Positions 14,913 through 22,659 of a stretch of 64,000 bases of DNA are shown in pieces (within the stretch, counting starts at the first letter, position 1; every line of letters starts with the position of its first letter). The position numbers were made by a program, and so were the translations under genes. This DNA is from Flavobacterium limnophilum (GTDB lineage: Bacteria > Bacteroidota > Bacteroidia > Flavobacteriales > Flavobacteriaceae). The stretch spans positions 1,178,001 to 1,242,000 of the forward strand of contig NZ_CP114289.2 in NCBI RefSeq assembly GCF_027111315.2, in the 5' to 3' direction. The notes beneath the pieces were generated by a model. That model was given only the letters and a program-made list of their open reading frames with translations, had not been told where the DNA came from and made no database searches.

Positions 14913-16502
14913 ATGAAAGCTTTCTTATACCTAGCAATACTTGTCGCATTTGCCTCCTGTTCCAAAGAAGAAGAAGAGGGACCAACTGTCGAAGAAGTTC
15001 AAAAAAAGGCAAGTGTTTCAATAATTTTGCCCCTTAAAGACCGAGATTATTCATCGCACAATAATGGTATTTATGGTGTATTTGAAAACCCTTCTGACCA
15101 AAAAACTTTTAAAGGAAAAATAAAACTTTCCGATACTTTGATGGTGGCCAATACCGACTTGAAAATTAAATGGCGTAGTAATATTGATGGTGAATTGTTT
15201 GTGGGTATTCCCAATGCTAAATTCGAGAGCAATTTTACCACCTCATTAACCAAAGGATTGCATAAAATATATTTTGAAGTTTATTTAGGGGATAATCCTA
15301 AAGTAATACAAAAGGATTCCATAACGATTTCAAATGTGGTCAAGTTAGAAGCAACTCCCTATAAAGGAAGAATGATGAAGTTGAACTGGTCTAAATATGA
15401 AGGAACCGGCTTTGTATCCTATTTAGTATACAACGACAGTAACACTCCATTAGCTGAGATAAAAGACATCAACACACTACAATACGACTATTCCGAAATC
15501 TACGAATTATCTAAAGAACATCACTACCAAGTGGTGGTCAAAACAAATAGTCCTGCTTTGATAAATGAAACATTAGGTAGCAACATAGTAACTAAGATAA
15601 CGGGGGATTTTATTTCGTTTCCGTATTACGTTAGAAAAATGGTAAAAGACCCCACTCGACATAAATTATATGCAATAGCAACACCAAAAGATTTAGATGA
15701 AATCCCAAATAAATATGGTATTGTAATTATTAACACCGATACTTTCACAATTGAATCTCATATACTAACCACAACTAGATTTACAGATTTATCTGTCTCC
15801 CCTGATGGGCAATACTTATATTTAACCCAACGTCATGTAGATCTAATTACAAAAGTCAATTTAAATACGTTTAGTTCAAGCATCATTTACACGCATACTG
15901 GTGGTGCAGGTTTTGAAAATATTGAAGCCGCTAACAACAATATGTTGTATGCCTATGTCTATTATGATTTGTCTAACATGCAATTGATCAATGCACTGAC
16001 TGGAGCCTATACAGTAGCTACATCTGGATTTGCACAAGGTGACATGCGTTACAATAGTTCAAACGACACCCTTTATTTAGGTGAAAGTAATACCTCAGGC
16101 GGGGATTTATTTATGATCAACTCCTCCAATTTCCTAAGCACTTTAAATGGCTTCACCAAATATGGTGAAGTAGGCTATCCATTTCCTTCTGTAACAATAT
16201 CAGACGATATGAAACATATTTTTTGGGATAAATTTCAATTAGATAAGAATCTAAGCCTAGTTCGTAAATTTAATACGGTCATACGGGCTTGCAGCCCTTC
16301 CAATAAATATCTTGCAGATTGGGGTAAAGTTTATGATTATTCAACAATGAACACCATTTTTAATTTTCCATCTTTTGGCAATTATGAATACTATAATTCA
16401 GACACTTACTTTATTGATGACAACACCATTATTACCAATAAGACCTATGATCCAAACGATGGCAGTCCTTCCTATTCCTGTTTTTTCAGAATAAAAATAT
16501 AA
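14913..16502 (+). CDS. lipoprotein with beta-propeller-like C-terminal half (529 aa)
   Basis: MKAFLYLAILVAFASC is a lipoprotein signal with Cys16 as lipidation site, followed by an acidic SKEEEEGP stretch typical of surface-exported flavobacterial lipoproteins. Residues ~30-210 look like Ig/fibronectin-type beta domains. Residues ~235-529 contain repeated blades with LYAIATPKDL, LSVSPDGQYLYLT and LYLGES, resembling YVTN/PQQ-type propellers. Likely an outer-membrane or surface protein; ligand unknown. Single-gene unit with its own TAnnTTTG box. Confidence 0.7.
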   Translation: MKAFLYLAILVAFASCSKEEEEGPTVEEVQKKASVSIILPLKDRDYSSHNNGIYGVFENPSDQKTFKGKIKLSDTLMVANTDLKIKWRSNIDGELFVGIPNAKFESNFTTSLTKGLHKIYFEVYLGDNPKVIQKDSITISNVVKLEATPYKGRMMKLNWSKYEGTGFVSYLVYNDSNTPLAEIKDINTLQYDYSEIYELSKEHHYQVVVKTNSPALINETLGSNIVTKITGDFISFPYYVRKMVKDPTRHKLYAIATPKDLDEIPNKYGIVIINTDTFTIESHILTTTRFTDLSVSPDGQYLYLTQRHVDLITKVNLNTFSSSIIYTHTGGAGFENIEAANNNMLYAYVYYDLSNMQLINALTGAYTVATSGFAQGDMRYNSSNDTLYLGESNTSGGDLFMINSSNFLSTLNGFTKYGEVGYPFPSVTISDDMKHIFWDKFQLDKNLSLVRKFNTVIRACSPSNKYLADWGKVYDYSTMNTIFNFPSFGNYEYYNSDTYFIDDNTIITNKTYDPNDGSPSYSCFFRIKI

Positions 16503-16598
16503 TACTATTCAATACTTTATTTTCAACCCTATCCACAACCTTCAAAATCCTAAAGCAATAAATTCTTAGCTAGCAGTTATTCCTTCAACATTCGCATT

Positions 16599-17192
16599 AT
16601 GAAAAAACTTCTATATCTCGCACTATTAATCCCATTCATAACCTTTGCACAGCGCAACTACCTCGACGAAGGAAACAAACTATTGAGTCAAGATAAAAAC
16701 AAGGAAGCGGAGGAACTCTTCAAAGAAGCCATAAAATCAGAAAAAAACAATCTAGTATATCAAACCCAACTTGGATTAGCTTTGACCAATCAAGGGAAAT
16801 ACAGCGAAGCCGAAAAGCAGCTGGATAAAGTCTTGTCCAAAGAACCAAACAACACCGGAGCACTTTGGTATTCAGGAATTAATAATTTTCAAAATGGAAA
16901 TAACTTTAGAAAAGCGATAATGTATTTCGAAAAAGCATATCCTCTAATTGCCGACACTTCACCCCAGTTTTTCGCGGTCAATTTCTTTATTGCAAAATCA
17001 TACAGAAACTTGCTCTATACCGAAGGTCTAACCTACGATGAAACAAGCCGAATGCTGGAAACTTCAAAAGAATATGTAAAACTGCAACCAGACGCAACCG
17101 ATGCAGCCCAATTTTCTGCTTTCATAAAATATGTAGAAGAAAATCGATTCCCGCCAAATGTAAAAATTTGGAGAGTCATAAAAGGAAACTAA
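16599..17192 (+). CDS. exported TPR protein (197 aa)
   Basis: A signal peptide (MKKLLYLALLIPFITFAQ) precedes at least three tetratricopeptide repeats: residues ~20-53 (EGNKLLSQDKNKEAEELFKE), ~54-87 (ALTNQGKYSEAEKQLDKVL) and ~88-125 (NFRKAIMYFEKAY). TPR domains mediate protein-protein contacts; a periplasmic scaffold or envelope role is likely. No enzymatic domain. Confidence 0.8.
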   Translation: MKKLLYLALLIPFITFAQRNYLDEGNKLLSQDKNKEAEELFKEAIKSEKNNLVYQTQLGLALTNQGKYSEAEKQLDKVLSKEPNNTGALWYSGINNFQNGNNFRKAIMYFEKAYPLIADTSPQFFAVNFFIAKSYRNLLYTEGLTYDETSRMLETSKEYVKLQPDATDAAQFSAFIKYVEENRFPPNVKIWRVIKGN

Positions 17193-17266
17193 TTGACAAA
17201 CTAAAATTTGGTAAACAACAGCTCCCTGCTTAAACCACCCATTTAATAACCAATATTATATTTCAA

Positions 17267-17647
17267 ATGAAACCTATACTACGATTATTCACAATTCTTG
17301 CTTTTATCGGAATTTATTCTACTGTAAATGCTCAAAATTCAGAATTATTAAATGGCAAATGGATTTTCAAAGAAGCTACAAATAAAGGAATAGATAAACT
17401 CGGAAGAGAAAGTTTGAAATCAGATATAATCAATAAATTGACTTTTGAATTTAAAAGCAATGGCGACTTTGTAGCTTTTGCTTTTGGACAAAACATGAAT
17501 GGTAAATGGGCATTTAATATTAATAATTCCAAATCCATAATTTTAGATACAGGAACGGAAAAATTTGAGTTATTAATTCTTGAATTAACTGAAAATCGAT
17601 TGGCATTAAAAATAGGTCTTGGAGAATTTTTAATGAAAAAAATCTAA
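17267..17647 (+). CDS. exported lipocalin-like protein (126 aa)
   Basis: Signal peptide with cleavage after VNAQ, followed by a beta-rich ~105-residue domain beginning LLNGKWIFKEA, with FEFKSNGDFVAF, GKWAFN and ILELTENRLALK. This is the pattern of the small lipocalin-like domains common in Flavobacteriaceae. Function and ligand unknown. Confidence 0.65.
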   Translation: MKPILRLFTILAFIGIYSTVNAQNSELLNGKWIFKEATNKGIDKLGRESLKSDIINKLTFEFKSNGDFVAFAFGQNMNGKWAFNINNSKSIILDTGTEKFELLILELTENRLALKIGLGEFLMKKI

Positions 17648-17708
17648 GAACATCCTATAATCAAAAATCAATCCTCTATGCGCTTAACCCATAACGTCTC
17701 TTTCAAGT

Positions 17709-17732
17709 TCCCCCTTTAGGGGGTCAGGGGGT
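17709..17732. repeat. CCCCCTTTAGGGGG palindromic repeat
   Basis: TCCCCCTTTAGGGGG followed by TCAGGGGGTC, between the lipocalin-like gene and the small gene at 17920. Confidence 0.75.
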
Positions 17733-17821
17733 CACTCCCCACCATTTCTTCTACACAAATAACCTTTATACGAAAAGTAATAATCCCCTCAATAAATATT
17801 TTTTCAAAATATTTCACCCAA

Positions 17822-17876
17822 ATGAGGAAAACCGTAATCTATTCTAATTTACACTTTCTAACTTTACATATATTTG
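17822..17876 (+). promoter_or_regulatory. ATGAGGAAAACCGTAA motif, copy 2, plus TATATTTG box
   Basis: The 16-base motif (17822-17837) is identical to 5240-5255. A TATATTTG -7 box follows at 17869-17876, 43 bases before the next ATG. Confidence 0.5.
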
Positions 17877-17919
17877 AGAAAATCAGAATTTTTTAGTAAC
17901 AATTTTATTAAAAATAATT

Positions 17920-18111
17920 ATGGCAGTGTATAAATTAAAAGCAAATGGTAATTATGGCAATATGCCAAAAAATTATGAATTTCAAGTAGTTTCAGCCACA
18001 ACTCCAACTCCAGATTTTAAAGATATTGAAAAAGCAATAGAACGGCTTGGCTTTAACTCACAAGCTAAATCATACAAAAGCTCTGGAAATTTTGAGGTGA
18101 AAAAAATTTAA
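17920..18111 (+). CDS. unknown small protein (63 aa)
   Basis: A short basic protein with MAVYKLKANGNYGNMPKNYE at the start, a Thr/Pro turn (TTPTPDF) and an alpha-helix (DIEKAIERLGF). A TATATTTG promoter box lies 43 bases upstream, which supports expression. It could be a small regulator or partner of the glycosylase-like gene that follows 73 bases later. Confidence 0.55.
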   Translation: MAVYKLKANGNYGNMPKNYEFQVVSATTPTPDFKDIEKAIERLGFNSQAKSYKSSGNFEVKKI

Positions 18112-18184
18112 ATATAATAAATACTCTTTACGGAATAACATTCCTCACTTTCCAATTATCTAAAACTTAATTTAAAATACAGAT

Positions 18185-18910
18185 ATGGTATATAATAAAA
18201 ATTTTGAAGAACTACTAAAAACATTACCTGACAATGAATACGTGGGTTTAGGTAATCCTAATGCAAAAATCTTATTTATTGGCAAAGAGGCTGGCACTGA
18301 CATTGGAACAGAAATATTTCACGGAAACACAAAATCTTGGAAGGTTAAAGAATTCGATTATTCAAAAAGGTATATCCCCATAGAACCTCATTTGCGAAAC
18401 CTAAACCATACTTGGCAGCGATATCAAAAACTTTATGACAAAATAGTTTCTAAACTTTGTATAATTGACGATAACCCAAAAAAAGACAAGTATGAAATTA
18501 CTTTCTTAGAAAATATTTTTACAACTGAATTTAGCAATATGCCAGCTAAAACAACTAATACAGCTAAAAAACAAATTGATTTTAGAACCGAATTAGAAAA
18601 AAGAAAGCTTGCATTTTTTAATACTAATTTCATTGAACAATTTTCGATAATCGTAATTTTTGCTAATGACAGTAATTATATTGAAACATATTCTGGCGAA
18701 GTTTCTAAATTGTTCAAAGTGAAATTTGATTACATATATGATTATCCTGGTAGAGATAAAATATGGATTCATTCTGGAATTCATTCTGGATTTAATCCGA
18801 AATTGTTAATACATACAAGGCAGTTGACAAATAGTATTTCAAAAGACTTGTTGGATAGTATCAGTGAAATTATTACGAATTTCATCAAAGCTAACTCATT
18901 AAATTTGTAA
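18185..18910 (+). CDS. uracil-DNA-glycosylase-superfamily-like protein (241 aa)
   Basis: Residues ~20-45 read YVGLGNPNAKILFIGKEAG, resembling the first strand and active-site loop of UDG-superfamily enzymes (ILFIGE-A-P-G type). The C-terminal part has a conserved-looking IHSGIHSG (residues ~198-205), in the place where such enzymes carry their second His motif. The middle is unlike canonical UDG. The neighbouring gene is PD-(D/E)XK-like, and the same pairing recurs at 39149-40385. I infer a base-excision or DNA-modification-sensing role; the assignment is tentative. Confidence 0.4.
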   Translation: MVYNKNFEELLKTLPDNEYVGLGNPNAKILFIGKEAGTDIGTEIFHGNTKSWKVKEFDYSKRYIPIEPHLRNLNHTWQRYQKLYDKIVSKLCIIDDNPKKDKYEITFLENIFTTEFSNMPAKTTNTAKKQIDFRTELEKRKLAFFNTNFIEQFSIIVIFANDSNYIETYSGEVSKLFKVKFDYIYDYPGRDKIWIHSGIHSGFNPKLLIHTRQLTNSISKDLLDSISEIITNFIKANSLNL

Positions 18911-18987
18911 CAACTCGCTATGTACTCCATTACTTGCCCATTACGTATCGACCAATAGTTAACCTTCATTCAAAAAAAACTAACAAT

Positions 18988-19806
18988 ATGAATTTTAAAG
19001 AAGAAATAGAAAATTTTGTAATTATTGGGTTTAAAAATAACAACATTCCTCTAATTACAAATAGCAAGCACAATTTTGTACTTAAATGTACAACGGAAAA
19101 TTTCATAACCTTACCGCCAATAAATTTTAAATATCATAGGTGGGCTGGAAGTTTAAAAAGTTCTCAAGCATTTGCTTATAATGTTTTTTCGGGCATTAAT
19201 AATTCTACTTTACAATTTGAATTCCCTATGGAAGTTTTTGATAGAGATGCCCAAATTGATGTTAAGTTTGAAGATTTGAAATCCCAAACAATTGAATTGT
19301 TTGAGGTTAAAGCATTTGAAATTAATAGCATAAGTAAAAATAGAATTTTGTTTGAACAGAAATACTTTACTAAAACAGAATACAAGCGTTCTGATATAGC
19401 TGAACAATTTATGGGATTTATTAAAACTGTTATAAAAAAATATGAAAATCAAAACATCTATGGTGGAGGAATAAAGCAACTGTGTAGTCACTTACTCGGA
19501 ATTATAAATATTATGAATAAGCCCCAGTATATAAACAAGAAATTTAAACTCTACAGTTTTTGCTTAGACAATCCATTCTATAATAAATTTGAACAAAATG
19601 TAAGTAACTATAAAGAAACTCTAATTACTTTTAAAAACCTTGTAGATGAATTTTTGCAAGAAATTAAAGTTGATGACCGTGTGGAATATTGTGGTTTTAT
19701 TTCTGCAAGTGAATACATTATTAAAAACAAAAATTTATTAGGTAAAGAAAACTATGATTATGTACTGAAAAGATACATATCTAATAATTTCCAATTCCCC
19801 CTTTAG
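18988..19806 (+). CDS. predicted PD-(D/E)XK nuclease-like protein (272 aa)
   Basis: A nuclease-like core is visible: RWAGSLKSSQAFAYNVFSG, then AQIDVKFED and IELFEVKAFE, giving D...E-V-K in the PD-(D/E)XK arrangement. A helical C-terminal half follows. ATG 18988 is preferred over 18934 because the extension is rich in Y, P and K and unlike the rest. The last codons (F-P-L-stop) come from a CCCCCTTTAGGGGG repeat, so the C-terminus may have been trimmed or extended by repeat insertion. Likely works with the glycosylase-like gene upstream. Confidence 0.5.
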   Translation: MNFKEEIENFVIIGFKNNNIPLITNSKHNFVLKCTTENFITLPPINFKYHRWAGSLKSSQAFAYNVFSGINNSTLQFEFPMEVFDRDAQIDVKFEDLKSQTIELFEVKAFEINSISKNRILFEQKYFTKTEYKRSDIAEQFMGFIKTVIKKYENQNIYGGGIKQLCSHLLGIINIMNKPQYINKKFKLYSFCLDNPFYNKFEQNVSNYKETLITFKNLVDEFLQEIKVDDRVEYCGFISASEYIIKNKNLLGKENYDYVLKRYISNNFQFPL

Positions 19807-19819
19807 GGGGCTAGGGGGC
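19795..19819. repeat. CCCCCTTTAGGGGG repeat containing the stop codon of the nuclease-like gene
   Basis: TTCCCCCTTTAGGGGG followed by CTAGGGGGC. The TAG at 19804-19806 is the stop codon of the upstream gene. Confidence 0.8.
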
Positions 19820-19901
19820 AAACTCTAACCGATTAACCAATAACCGCTTAACCCCCTAACAACATTTTCAATCCCTTTTCCAAAAACACAATATAATTCT
19901 C

Positions 19902-19909
19902 TAACTTTG
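19902..19909 (+). promoter_or_regulatory. -7 box TAACTTTG
   Basis: Matches TAnnTTTG 23 bases before the ATG at 19932. Confidence 0.55.
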
Positions 19910-19931
19910 TTTAAATCTAATACTTCGAATT

Positions 19932-20444
19932 ATGGAAAATAGAGAATTTGATTTTGATGAACCCATTATATTCTGTGCACACAATTTAGATATTGGCAAC
20001 CCAAAGAAATTAGCCACTGAATTAGCAAAAAGATTAGGAGTAAACATCAATATCTTGAAACTAGGTGGTGAAGTAATGGAGACGATTACAATTCCAAACG
20101 CAACTAGCACTAAAAATCTAAATATTCTAAATCCCAAATACGACAAATTCTTCAAATACGCCTTAGAGTATGGTGATGAAGCCCATGTTATTGCTAATGA
20201 TTATTTGCAATATTTCTTGCCTGCCAGTGTGGATTATTTAAAACTAATTGAAACACTAAAACAAAAAGAAAGTGCGGACGAAGAATTGGACAGTTTTATT
20301 GAATTAAAAAAGTTCGGTGCCACCGAAGTTTACATTGCCAACACAGAGGAAGTAAACCTCACCGACGACGATAAACAAGATTGGTCAAATGTCTTCAAAG
20401 TTATTGGTAATCTGGAAAGTCACTTTCTATACAAATTACCGTAA
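19932..20444 (+). CDS. unknown acidic protein (170 aa)
   Basis: A soluble acidic protein beginning MENREFDFDEPIIFCAH and containing KKLATELAKRLGVNINI. No recognised domain. An own TAACTTTG promoter box lies just upstream and repeat-rich sequences flank both sides, so it behaves as an independent single-gene unit. Confidence 0.65.
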   Translation: MENREFDFDEPIIFCAHNLDIGNPKKLATELAKRLGVNINILKLGGEVMETITIPNATSTKNLNILNPKYDKFFKYALEYGDEAHVIANDYLQYFLPASVDYLKLIETLKQKESADEELDSFIELKKFGATEVYIANTEEVNLTDDDKQDWSNVFKVIGNLESHFLYKLP

Positions 20445-20524
20445 AAATAAACACTACTGTAGTTCCCCTGACATTGCGAACGCAACAGAGTGTCGTGCGG
20501 CAATCTGGAGTTAGGGGGTAAACA

Positions 20525-20551
20525 ATTCCCCCTTTAGGGGGTTAGGGGGTT
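20525..20551. repeat. CCCCCTTTAGGGGG repeat containing the stop codon of the repressor gene
   Basis: TTCCCCCTTTAGGGGG followed by TTAGGGGG. The leftward repressor gene ends in this repeat: its TAA is the complement of TTA at 20542-20544. Confidence 0.8.
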
Positions 20552-21309
20552 CTTCCCTTCAATTCCCCAATCTCCCTTTTCAACTCCAAAAACATGTTCA
20601 CGACATTGGCCGTTTCCGGATTCTCTTGTTTGCTGTCATTTCGCCCGATATTGCACTCGTACTCCCAAATTTCGAGAATATCCGAAACCTTGACTTCATA
20701 AGCAGGGTAAAAATTGTTGTCTGATGCAACAACCAGGGCATTGGTTTTGTTTTTATTCAAACGCTTGTACACCATGCCTTCGCTTTTGGTAATCAGGATA
20801 TAAGTTCTGCCATCCTTGACGTCTCCCAACTTTTCAATATACCGCCCGATGATGATGCTGCCATCTTCGTGGGGAGGCATCGAATCGCCTTCAATCGGAA
20901 AACCCCTGTACTTGCCTGGCCCCAAAAAAGGCAATGAAATATGTTGCAGGCTTTCGATATATTCGGGATCGGCATAACCATTTAAGTAACCGGCCTTGAC
21001 TTTTTGGGTGACGACTTCAATAAAATTCTCCCCGTTCGTGTCGACCGTGATAGGCAATACCAATCTATTGTTTTCCAATTGCAATAAATTGTCCATCGGT
21101 ATTTTCCGCACATCCACGGAAAGCAGTAGGTCAATGCTGATATGATAATAATGGGCAATTTTCTTCAGTATTTCATACGGAGCTTCCGAAGTTCCGTCTT
21201 CATATTTCACGTAACGTCCACGCGTGATGAGCAGGCTTTCAGCCAGCTTTTCCTGCGAAATTTTTTTGTGCAGCCGTAGGCTCCTGATATTGTCTGAAAA
21301 TAACGACAT
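20542..21309 (-). CDS. LexA-like XRE-family repressor with S24 peptidase domain (255 aa)
   Basis: An N-terminal XRE helix-turn-helix (residues ~1-60: LRLHKKISQEKLAESL, RGRYVKYEDG) is joined to a C-terminal S24/LexA-type self-cleavage domain: FPIEGDSMPPHEDG with the nucleophilic Ser, and ITKSEGMVYKRLN with the catalytic Lys. Such proteins repress SOS-type genes and cleave themselves when RecA filaments form. It is divergent from the Y-family polymerase gene, with palindromic TGTTACA/TGTAACA sites between, implying autoregulation and control of the mutagenesis genes. I prefer ATG 21309 because the longer form from 21348 would run through an operator. Confidence 0.85.
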   Translation of the reverse strand: MSLFSDNIRSLRLHKKISQEKLAESLLITRGRYVKYEDGTSEAPYEILKKIAHYYHISIDLLLSVDVRKIPMDNLLQLENNRLVLPITVDTNGENFIEVVTQKVKAGYLNGYADPEYIESLQHISLPFLGPGKYRGFPIEGDSMPPHEDGSIIIGRYIEKLGDVKDGRTYILITKSEGMVYKRLNKNKTNALVVASDNNFYPAYEVKVSDILEIWEYECNIGRNDSKQENPETANVVNMFLELKREIGELKGRTP

Positions 21310-21317
21310 CTTGTTTT

Positions 21318-21378
21318 TGTTACAATTTGTAACAGCAAATATAAACATTTTTGTTACAACCTGTACTAATTTTGTAAC
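21318..21378. promoter_or_regulatory. operators for the LexA-like repressor
   Basis: TGTTACAATTTGTAACA (21318-21334) is a 17-bp palindrome around a 3-base centre. TGTTACAACCTGTACTA (21352-21368) is an imperfect second site and TTTGTAAC (21371-21378) a third half-site. All lie in the divergent promoter region between the repressor and polymerase genes. Confidence 0.7.
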
Positions 21379-21394
21379 CTAGAAATTAAAGAAA

Positions 21395-22582
21395 ATGACA
21401 AGGGCAATTGTACACCTCGATATGAATACTTTTTTCGTCTCCTGCGAAAGACTAACCAACTCTCAGTTGGAAGGCATTCCGTTGATTATTGGCGGTGGTG
21501 ACCGTGGCGTCGTGGCCTCTTGTTCCTATGAAGCACGTCATTTTGGGGTGCGTTCCGCTATGCCGATAAATATGGCTTTAAAACTTTGCCCTCAGGCCAA
21601 AGTTTTGAAAGGCGATATGGAATTATATTCCAAATTCTCCCATACAATTACTGAAATTATTCAGGAAAAAGCACCAGTGGTAGAGAAAGCCAGCATTGAT
21701 GAATTTTACCTCGACATAACGGGTATGGATAAATTCTATGGCAGTTACAAATGGACAAACGAACTGGCGCAAAAGATCACAAAAGAAACCGGATTACCCC
21801 TGACTTTTGCCTTATCGGTCAACAAAACCGTTTCTAAAATTGGAACAGGCGAAGGAAAACAAAAAACGAATTTGGAAATACCGGAACACATGGTGAAACC
21901 ATTTTTAAACCCTTTATCGATACAAAAGATACCAATGGTGGGCGATGTAACGTTTCGACTATTATCACGCATTGGAATTCGTACAATTCAAACCCTTTCG
22001 GAAATGCCGGCTGAGGTACTCCAACAAATGATTGGAAAAAACGGCATCGAAATTTGGAAAAAAGCCAATGGTATTGATAACAATCCCGTGGAACCCTATT
22101 CCGAGAGAAAATCAATCTCTTCAGAACATACATTCTCCCAAGACACCATCGATATGGTGAAACTAAAAACCATCCTAATCGGTATGGTCGAAAAACTGGC
22201 CTTCCAACTGCGTTCCGAACAATGGCTAACTTCGACTGTTGTAGTCAAAATTCGTTATGCCAATTTCGATACCGAAACCAAACAATGCAAAATAGCCTAT
22301 ACCTCGGCCGATCACATCCTGACCAAAAACGTGATGGAATTATTTGATAAATTATACCAACGCCGAATGCGCCTCCGATTAATCGGAATCCGCTTCAGCG
22401 GATTGGTTCGAGGTACTTACCAAATCAATCTATTCGAAGATACCGAAGAAATGCTGTCCCTGTATGCGGCAATGGATAAAATGAAAAGCCGTTACGGTTT
22501 TGATGCCGTAATGCGTTGCGCAGGCGCAACCTTCAAACCCAACAATAAAGACGAAATCTTAAAACGATCCCCTAAACTATAA
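21395..22582 (+). CDS. dinB: Y-family DNA polymerase (DinB/Pol IV-like, 395 aa)
   Basis: The catalytic metal-binding motifs are intact: HLDMNTFFVSCE at residues ~7-18 and SIDEFYLDITG near 103-113. The palm-fingers (GVRSAMPI), thumb helix-hairpin-helix (IPMVGDVTFRLLSRIGI) and little-finger domain follow in order, and the length is normal. It carries out translesion synthesis at stalled forks. It is the first gene after the LexA-like operators and is followed by an error-prone DnaE, so the locus is an inducible mutagenesis cassette. No ImuA-like gene is present. Confidence 0.9.
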   Translation: MTRAIVHLDMNTFFVSCERLTNSQLEGIPLIIGGGDRGVVASCSYEARHFGVRSAMPINMALKLCPQAKVLKGDMELYSKFSHTITEIIQEKAPVVEKASIDEFYLDITGMDKFYGSYKWTNELAQKITKETGLPLTFALSVNKTVSKIGTGEGKQKTNLEIPEHMVKPFLNPLSIQKIPMVGDVTFRLLSRIGIRTIQTLSEMPAEVLQQMIGKNGIEIWKKANGIDNNPVEPYSERKSISSEHTFSQDTIDMVKLKTILIGMVEKLAFQLRSEQWLTSTVVVKIRYANFDTETKQCKIAYTSADHILTKNVMELFDKLYQRRMRLRLIGIRFSGLVRGTYQINLFEDTEEMLSLYAAMDKMKSRYGFDAVMRCAGATFKPNNKDEILKRSPKL

Positions 22583-22659
22583 ACCATTAAACAACAAACA
22601 ACAAACAATAAACAATAAACAATAAACAATAAACAACAAACAACAAACATCTTCCCCCT
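22583..22659 (+). repeat. AACAATA-type tandem repeat leader
   Basis: Roughly seven to nine units of AAACAATA/AAACAACA fill the gap between the two polymerase genes and end 12 bases before the dnaE-like ATG. It has no purine-rich Shine-Dalgarno sequence. Confidence 0.7.
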
